Below are positions 57,193 to 64,000 of a DNA stretch of 64,000 nucleotides, piece after piece. The position numbers were made by a program, and so were the translations under genes. The notes below the pieces were generated by a model, which did not search any database, had not been told where the DNA came from, and worked only from the letters and a program-made list of their open reading frames with translations. The stretch's first letter is position 1; each line of letters starts with the position of its first letter. This stretch comes from Chrysoperla carnea (Eukaryota > Arthropoda > Insecta > Neuroptera > Chrysopidae): NCBI RefSeq assembly GCF_905475395.1, contig NC_058338.1, forward strand, positions 40,087,935 to 40,151,934, given 5' to 3'.

Positions 57193-59550
57193 TACATTTC
57201 ATTGTAGTGTTTAGCATTAGATTAATAGGATTATTTTTTGCACTTCCCCGTTAAAAAATTGACGTTACGCTCTTGTTGTTTTCATATTTAGTATAATAAT
57301 ATTTGACCTTGCTATTATAATAAATTGTGGCTTGTTGCATGCAGATTTAAATTTAAGTATTTATTAGTCTGGAGGCTAAGGAATGACACTTTCCCTTCCA
57401 TAGTGGATAGTGCGTATGTTGTTTACGCTGGATTTGAGTAGAAAATGACAATTCTATTAGTCACTATCACTAAATTTTTCTATTCTCACATCGTAGACTA
57501 TACCGAGACAAACAGAGCAGATATTGTACATGATTCTAATGAGAAGTCAACTCAAAAATTGTCAACATTGCAAGCAGGTTTTATTTACATGTTCTGACAG
57601 ATCACAAAGATAAACATCACTGAGGCAAAATCGATTAGAAAAGTTGATGAACGAATTTCTGCATGTCGATCAAGCCACATTTAGTGATAGAAATTTCTTA
57701 ATAACGTTATCTGAAGTCCAAAAATTTTCCTTTTCCTGAACTGTATCGAGCGCTTCATCTCGTGCGCCTTCAGTTTCAAAAACGGTCCAACGTATAAAAA
57801 AGATTTCCGACAAAATTTGTAAAGAATATTATCCTCTACAATTTTTTATAACAAATGTACATACAATTGAAGGCAAGGAAACGGGGTATTATCACAAAAC
57901 TGATTTTTTTGTCCTTCGACCTTGAATATCTAAAAACGCACACACATGATCATATGTGACTTTTGAGACTACATTTGTACTATCAAAATAAAGGTTTGTA
58001 CAAAATTCCAGCTTATTCCGTTAGATTCCGAGGCGACACCCTAATATGATTGGATTATTAACCTGGTAAGTGATCGTGGACTCATGGGGGTGCATTAGAC
58101 CTCTTTGGAAATCACTCATCTGTTCTAATCTGTAGTGACTGCACTACTACATTTGAAAATTGCTGTAATCAAAAATAGAAAAGTAAACATAAAACCGCCT
58201 CTAATCGTTTGTGAGATAAAAATTAATAACATCCAGACTATGTTATATTAGAATTCAGAATTCTTATCAATATTTTTATAAATTTAAATTTCAATACAAT
58301 CTTAAAATTTCAATATTGCAATAATGCCTATCACGAGATAAACACGTTGGGTGCTACACATGAATTAGTTTCATACAATGTTATTGTACCATATTTCACC
58401 GTAAAGACAACATCATTAATTACAACGTTATTTTTCTGATTACCGTTTTGAAAGAAAAAAGTGTTTTATTAAAATGGAAAATCATTTCAGTTCTATTTGA
58501 TGGTTAAAAATTAACTAAAAATGGTTGAATATCTTGGTAAAAAATGTATGTTTTTTTTTTCTTTTTTTTTTTTTAATTTAATAAAATTTATTGTATTGTT
58601 ATTATTTTTAAAACTTTGTTTAAAAATATCCGTCCCTGAAAGGTGTAAACTGATGGTTGAAGTTAATTAGTTTGAGTGGGTATAGTCTGGTAAAGGATTA
58701 GGAAAATGTGTTGCCAGGAATGAGAAGAGATAGTTACACCAGAGTCCTCCATCTCCCCTCTACACCTTATTTTAATGAAGGGTTTAAATTTAAAATTATA
58801 TATTTTTAATACAGTAAAGGATATGCAGCCTGGAAATTGAGTTCTAACCGTCTGGTGGTTGGTTAAGTTGTAATTGGGTGCAATACAAAACTTTTCTTTC
58901 CTATAAACCAGACTGGACCATTCAGTATTTCCGAGATGTGGAACCTGAATAAACGAAATTTTTTTTGAGTCCTAACCATTTAGATCTATCATTATGTCCT
59001 CCAAAGCTCTTAAAATCAAGCCATAATACTACACTGTATACTGATAAGTTAAATGTACTGACAAATCAGTCAAATGTCAAAAATACTACCATTTACAATT
59101 CTTTTATATTTTTATGAATAAAAATTATTAAACTTGTTCTTTGCGATCTTACAATCCTTAAAAAATACTTAGATAAATTAGATTTTAAAAAACTATGAGT
59201 TTAGGGTTGCCAATTCTAAGTTTCGCGGAATCGAGAGATAAACCAGAAAGTCGGGAGATAGTAGTGATGTTTATCTAATTATATCACCGAATTAAATTAC
59301 TGTTCAATATTTTTGTTTTGCGTGCCCAGTTTTTCCCTAATTAAATATTTAATTATTTATGCTTCAAGTTACTTATAATAAAAGCTGCTAAGAATTGTCG
59401 AATTTTCCTGAATATGAAACAAATGATCAAAAAATATCTTTTTTTACTAAACTCTTGAGAATTTATTTTGAATTCGGAAGTAGGGAGTCGGAAGGGATTA
59501 CACGATTTCGGGAGATCAAATTTGGGAGATTCGGGGGATCAAATTCATTT
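57193..59550. other. Intergenic, no gene recognised
   Basis: AT-rich sequence with no open frame of note and no recognised repeat boundaries. Confidence 0.45.
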
Positions 59551-59890
59551 CTGTTATTTATATGCAATATATAAGCTGTATAACAATTTTCAGCTACTTT
59601 CACCACGGAAATCATAAATGAATCTTATTTATTTATTGGACATAAATAAGAACTGACTAACTAGCCTTGTTCTAATATTTTACTGACTGATAGTCATAAC
59701 TGTTATCTATATGCAATATACAAGCTGTATAATATTTTTATGAGATGCTAAGGCAATCATAACTTAATCTTATTTATTTATTGTACATACATAAAGGCTG
59801 ACTGACCAGTCCTATTCTAACACCTAATTGACTGATAGTCATAACTGTTATTTATATGCAATGCACAATCTGTATAACAGTTTTCAGCTT
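59551..59890. repeat. Short tandem array, about 145-149-bp unit
   Basis: Units begin with 'ctgttat[t/c]tatatgcaat' at 59551, 59700 and 59845; the third is truncated. Full units also share 'aatcttatttatttattg' and 'actgatagtcataa'. It looks like a small satellite-type array. Confidence 0.82.
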
Positions 59891-61541
59891 AAGTAAATTT
59901 ATTTAAGTACCACATAAAACATAACCTGGCCCTTCCATTACTTTTGGAGTCAAATGCAGCCAGAAAATACGTTCCTTCGGCTAATGGGTACAGGAAAATT
60001 ATTTTAGAGAAAGTTGGAATCGTCCGAAGTAGGCAAGTAACTGCTAGTTAATTCTATATTGCATCAAAAAAGTAAAAAGTATTAGAAAGATTAAATAAAT
60101 TTTATTATAATATTATGTACAATAATTAGACATTAGATATCTTATCTTGTCCATTTTAATCCACTTTTACCACAATAGTAAAAGTAATTTACCTATTTAT
60201 TAACACTTTAAAATTATAGTACAAGTAATTTTCTACTGAGTACAGTTACACTAGCGTCTACACCAGTGTAATTTTTGAAGAAAATTGTTAAAATTAATAA
60301 ATGGTTTTTCCTGTTCACTCGTTCAATGTAGGTCAACTTAAGTTGTTGCTATGAATACTCTGTACAATGTGTAGATATAATTTGATTGCACAACTTATAC
60401 CTTTGCTTATCCCGCCCAACCCTATACCTAATATATCTTTCAACTACCTGAAAATTTCTTTGAAACCGCCTTAATTGATATCTTAAAACACATCAATTAT
60501 ACAATACTCCCCAATTTGCGTATAAAATAAATGCGTATTAAGAAAAGGATATTAACTTTATACAAAAATTATATGCAGCTTTATTTACCTGCTTACACAT
60601 GGCCTTGTTGAAATTTTTATTCATATTAACGAAGCCTTATTATTAATAGCGCTGCCTGTTATAATGAGGTTTATAGTGTATATAATATTCTAGGTATGGT
60701 ACGGTACTTGTGAAATCAAATTGCGTAGCCAATACGACTATCGTTTAAACGTTATGCTCCGTAGTAAACGTGAATGAGAATTAACAGAGTAATTTATAAA
60801 TGTTTTGGGAGAGAATCTCAACTGATGTGAGTGTCGTCCTGTGTTCCGACCCGTTTTTCAAGCTTGAGACCACTCTATAATATTATCGTGGTATTTTATT
60901 TAATAAAACAGTCGCTATAGAAATATTTGGATATATTTAGAATTTGCGTTGATTGGATGGATATATTATATTGGATATAAATGGATCAAATTTTTTTTTC
61001 TTAAAATTATCTTATTTAATATAAACAATTTATAATTAAAATTCTTTATGAATGAATTTATAAAACTGAATTGTTTAATTTAAATCTACTTTATTGAAAT
61101 GCTAATATTTACAAGAACGAAACTATAATAAACTCACGTTTTTGTTTACAAGGTTATTTATTAAAAAAAATACGTTATATAATAAAATATTCATTTCTAT
61201 ATCATCATAATAATATTTTTTACAGACGATTGAAGATAATAAAGAAAGAAGTTAACAGAGTTCGAGATTGAATTATGCAATTTATTATTTGCACTGTTAT
61301 TTTAAATACAAATTGGAACTGTGTAAGAATAGTTATTCTGTAATAACACAGTAATATAAATGTACAAGTGATTGAGTATTTATTGAGTATAAAAGTATAT
61401 AGTTTTGTGTACTTAAATAAATAAAAATGTTTTAAATAGTAGGGATTTATTCAATCTTAATTATCATATAAAAAATACGCACAACGACACAATTGTAATT
61501 CCAACAAACACGAGGTCGTTTAGTCAACAATTATCATCAAG
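59891..61541. other. Intergenic / upstream of epoxide hydrolase gene
   Basis: No gene seen. The last few hundred bases presumably contain the promoter and 5'UTR of the epoxide hydrolase-like gene. Confidence 0.4.
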
Positions 61542-62456
61542 ATGCAACAATCAATAGTAAAATTACTTTTATTTTATGGTATGGCTGTATTTTATGGAAT
61601 TTTAGTGGTTTTTAATTTATTTATACGAATGATAAAAAATCCATTAAAAGCTATACAATCGAAAGAACGTAATATTCCACCAAAATGTTTGAGTCATCCG
61701 GAAGTTGGAACACATAGTTATATAACCGTTAATGTAAATTATTTTTTGAGAGATGATTTTTAATTTATTTTTTATGTGTAATACAAATTTATTTTAGAGT
61801 GTGAAAATTCATTATGTGGAAGCTGGGGATCGATCGAAACCAATGATGTTATTTGTTCATGGTTTTCCAGAATTTTGGTATAGTTGGAGGCATCAAATTA
61901 AAGAATTTTCTAAAGATTATTGGTAAATATTATTTTTTTATTTAGATATAATTTTTAAGTCTTAACAATTTTGTTTACAACTATGTAAGAACTTAAGAAC
62001 TATTCCAACCAATAAGAAAATGCAAAATTTAAAGTTGCAAAATTCTTTTGTGTTGAAGTATACCTAATTTCTGTTTTTTCGAAAAAAAAAATTTCAAACA
62101 AATACAATTACATTTTTATGAGAAAGTAAAACTTTGTTGTACCTATATATTACCCTTTTTGAAATAGGATTTCCGGATGCAACTTGGAGGTGATATCAAT
62201 ATTGAATTTAGTTGGTAAAAGTTCAGTTTAGTTTAACGGTGTCTATTTTCATCATGACATCTAAATTCATTTTGGAAATATTCTATTTACTTGTCTTACT
62301 TGTTACTACTTTTTATTAACTTGTTTTCTTATTTATTTCGAAGGTGTGTAGCATTGGATATGAAAGGCTATGGAGACAGCGATAAACCTAAAGGTACTAC
62401 CCCTTACGGATTATTAACTCTTGTCGAAGATTTACGCCAATTTATTGAAAAAATAG
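61542..62456 (+). CDS. Epoxide hydrolase-like alpha/beta hydrolase, 5' part (gene runs past the window)
   Basis: Three exons are read: 61542-61733, 61798-61922 and 62344-62456, in frame, covering about 143 residues. The N-terminus has a membrane anchor (residues about 7-29, YGMAVFYGILVVFNLFI core), as in EPHX4/insect epoxide hydrolases of the endoplasmic reticulum. HYVEAG, then FVHGFPEFWYSWRHQI with the HGxP oxyanion motif, and ALDMKGYGDSDKP match the family closely. The nucleophile motif (HDWGG type) should follow in the next exon, which is not visible up to 64000, so intron 3 is at least 1.5 kb. Exon 3 ends with one base of a split codon. Substrate (epoxy lipids, juvenile hormone-like or others) cannot be told from this part. 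Confidence 0.92.
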
Positions 62457-64000
62457 GTAAATATTAATTGTTGATAATAGCATTTTGTTCGAATTTATTT
62501 CACATATATTTTTTGATGGAACTGCCAGTTTTAAGGTAAATTTTTATTTTTGTATGTGCAATTTCCGATAATGCACAGAAAGATTAAAAATAAATCTTTG
62601 TTCTACTGTCGTTCCAAGAACTAATTTATGTTTATAAGCTGCTGTCAAAAGCAGATTCAAAGCGGAAATTTTATGTTCATATCGAAATAGTTAAAATAAC
62701 TTAATCTGAGTCATCTTGGTAATATGTTTGGGTTTTGGCTTTGCGCTAAGAATTATCATATCTCATTCAATGCGTCTAATACTCTTATCTGATTCAAGAC
62801 GCTCCTCAATTTTTGAGTGCAGTAATTACACAATACATAATAGGTATGATAGATAATTACATTATAATTTATATTATAACTTCCTGACCTTTGACCAACT
62901 ATTCCGTTGTCTTAAGTTCCCAATTTAATGCTTAGAGTCACTGGCAGGCACACTTACGGTATTTTAACAAACTGATTGTAGGCGCAGTCACTATAGAATC
63001 ACAAAAGTTTGTGATTGTTCATATGCGAAAAACTGATTTTTTATCCTTATTTACATTTACAATTATTTTTGTACATTCTATAAACTGCTTATAGCCCAGT
63101 TTCCATCGATTTCGAAAATTTTTCAAGCTCATGGTGAAATTTTGATTCTAATTCCTATACTAATAATGTACCACAATCAAGGATTGCAAAAATTGTAGTT
63201 ACAATTACAAATTGCAAGTCATAATTGTAAATATAGGCGCGTCAAACCTTTTTTATTTATGAACTGCGATTTATTTATTTTTTAGAAAAAACGTGTGAAA
63301 ACGTGATTTTCTTAATAGGTACTCTGTTTAATTTATAAACGGAAAATTACTCAAATAAATATAAACTCTCATTTTTTTCGCATATTATCGGTAAAATAGT
63401 ATCATAAATTTGTTATTTTAAATTTGAGAATTCCGATAGATATTTTACTGGAAACCAAGTATGTTAGGAATTAGGTGAAAATATCGATTTCGATAAAGTA
63501 TTGATTTTTCGATATAAACTTTGAATATTTTTTTAAAATTTGTCCTCAAACTTGTGCAGCATCACTAAACTCATATTTTCATGGGACATTGGGATTTTTT
63601 TTTCATTTTTTGAAAACAAGAAATATGGGCATAAGTTTGGTGAGGCTGTATATACATGTTCAAAGCCATAAAGACAGCGAAATAACAAAATATATTGAAA
63701 TAAAAATGGAAAAAGGTGGCTGGGAAATTGACGCCGATAAAAGACACCTTCTTGAGTTTAGACATTAACTCAACTTTACTGCTTACATAACGATTTTTGA
63801 TAATCTATCTCAATTTTGGTCTGTACATATGTTCAAAGCTATAATATAGCGAAAAAATTCTCAATCCCAATATTTCGACATAAAAAGATAGGAGCACCCA
63901 ACTTTAATACATACGTAATTTCAACCTTCTAGACAAATTTGAAAAGGTTGAACTGCATTTCAAATCCATAAAAACGTTGAAAAAAGCGGTGTTTCCTCTG
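62457..64000. other. Intron 3 of the epoxide hydrolase gene (open at the window end)
   Basis: I searched for a continuation with the catalytic-Asp motif of epoxide hydrolases and found none. AT-rich, no supported repeat. Confidence 0.5.

Noticed and set aside
63560-63620. Possible next epoxide hydrolase exon (frame giving HGTLGF)
   Set aside because: Does not match the HDWGG nucleophile region and has no in-phase splice sites.
1-64000. CRISPR arrays, operons, integrase/phage modules, defence islands
   Set aside because: The window is eukaryotic: spliced genes, no regularly spaced short repeats and no bacterial-type gene packing.

Overview
This is AT-rich nuclear DNA from an animal, almost certainly an insect. 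The evidence is spliced genes with GT-AG introns, insect-type proteins (a clip-domain serine protease homolog, a DUF4789-type Cys-rich secreted protein, a fly-like USP46) and tRNA-derived SINEs. Transposon tails carry TTAGG-like sequence. The order is not clear from the sequence. No operons, CRISPR arrays, rRNA or bacterial features were seen.

Layout. 1-109 (-): possible first exon of an exosome Rrp45-like gene, head-to-head with XPC. 2340-8015 (+): XPC/Rad4 DNA damage recognition protein, five exons, 1183 aa. 11492-16167 (-): USP46/USP12 deubiquitinase, seven coding exons, 356 aa, convergent with XPC; its start codon is alone on the first coding exon. 17756-25498 (-): SLC16-like monocarboxylate transporter, eight exons, 486 aa. 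33815-35651 (+): clip-domain serine protease homolog, two exons, 414 aa, catalytic Ser replaced by Gly. 41941-54172 (+): DUF4789-like secreted protein, five exons, 488 aa, about nine Cys modules, with a 25-nt coding first exon and a 5.9-kb first intron. 61542 to beyond the window (+): epoxide hydrolase-like alpha/beta hydrolase, first three exons only. Every splice join listed keeps the reading frame.

The remaining sequence is introns and intergenic DNA rich in small mobile elements: fold-back elements, TIR MITEs, a 189-bp hAT-type MITE with an 8-bp target duplication, two copies of a tRNA-derived SINE, a decayed non-LTR retrotransposon, a decayed hAT transposase fragment, and Helitron-like termini. 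The SINE and the LINE share a homologous 3' tail of about 50 bp, which points to a SINE/LINE mobilisation pair.

The genes are unrelated housekeeping and secretory genes (DNA repair, ubiquitin, transport, haemolymph or cuticle proteins, lipid epoxide metabolism). Nothing suggests that they form one pathway. I found no convincing novel multi-gene system; the most interesting signals are the repeat biology and a few gene-structure oddities.
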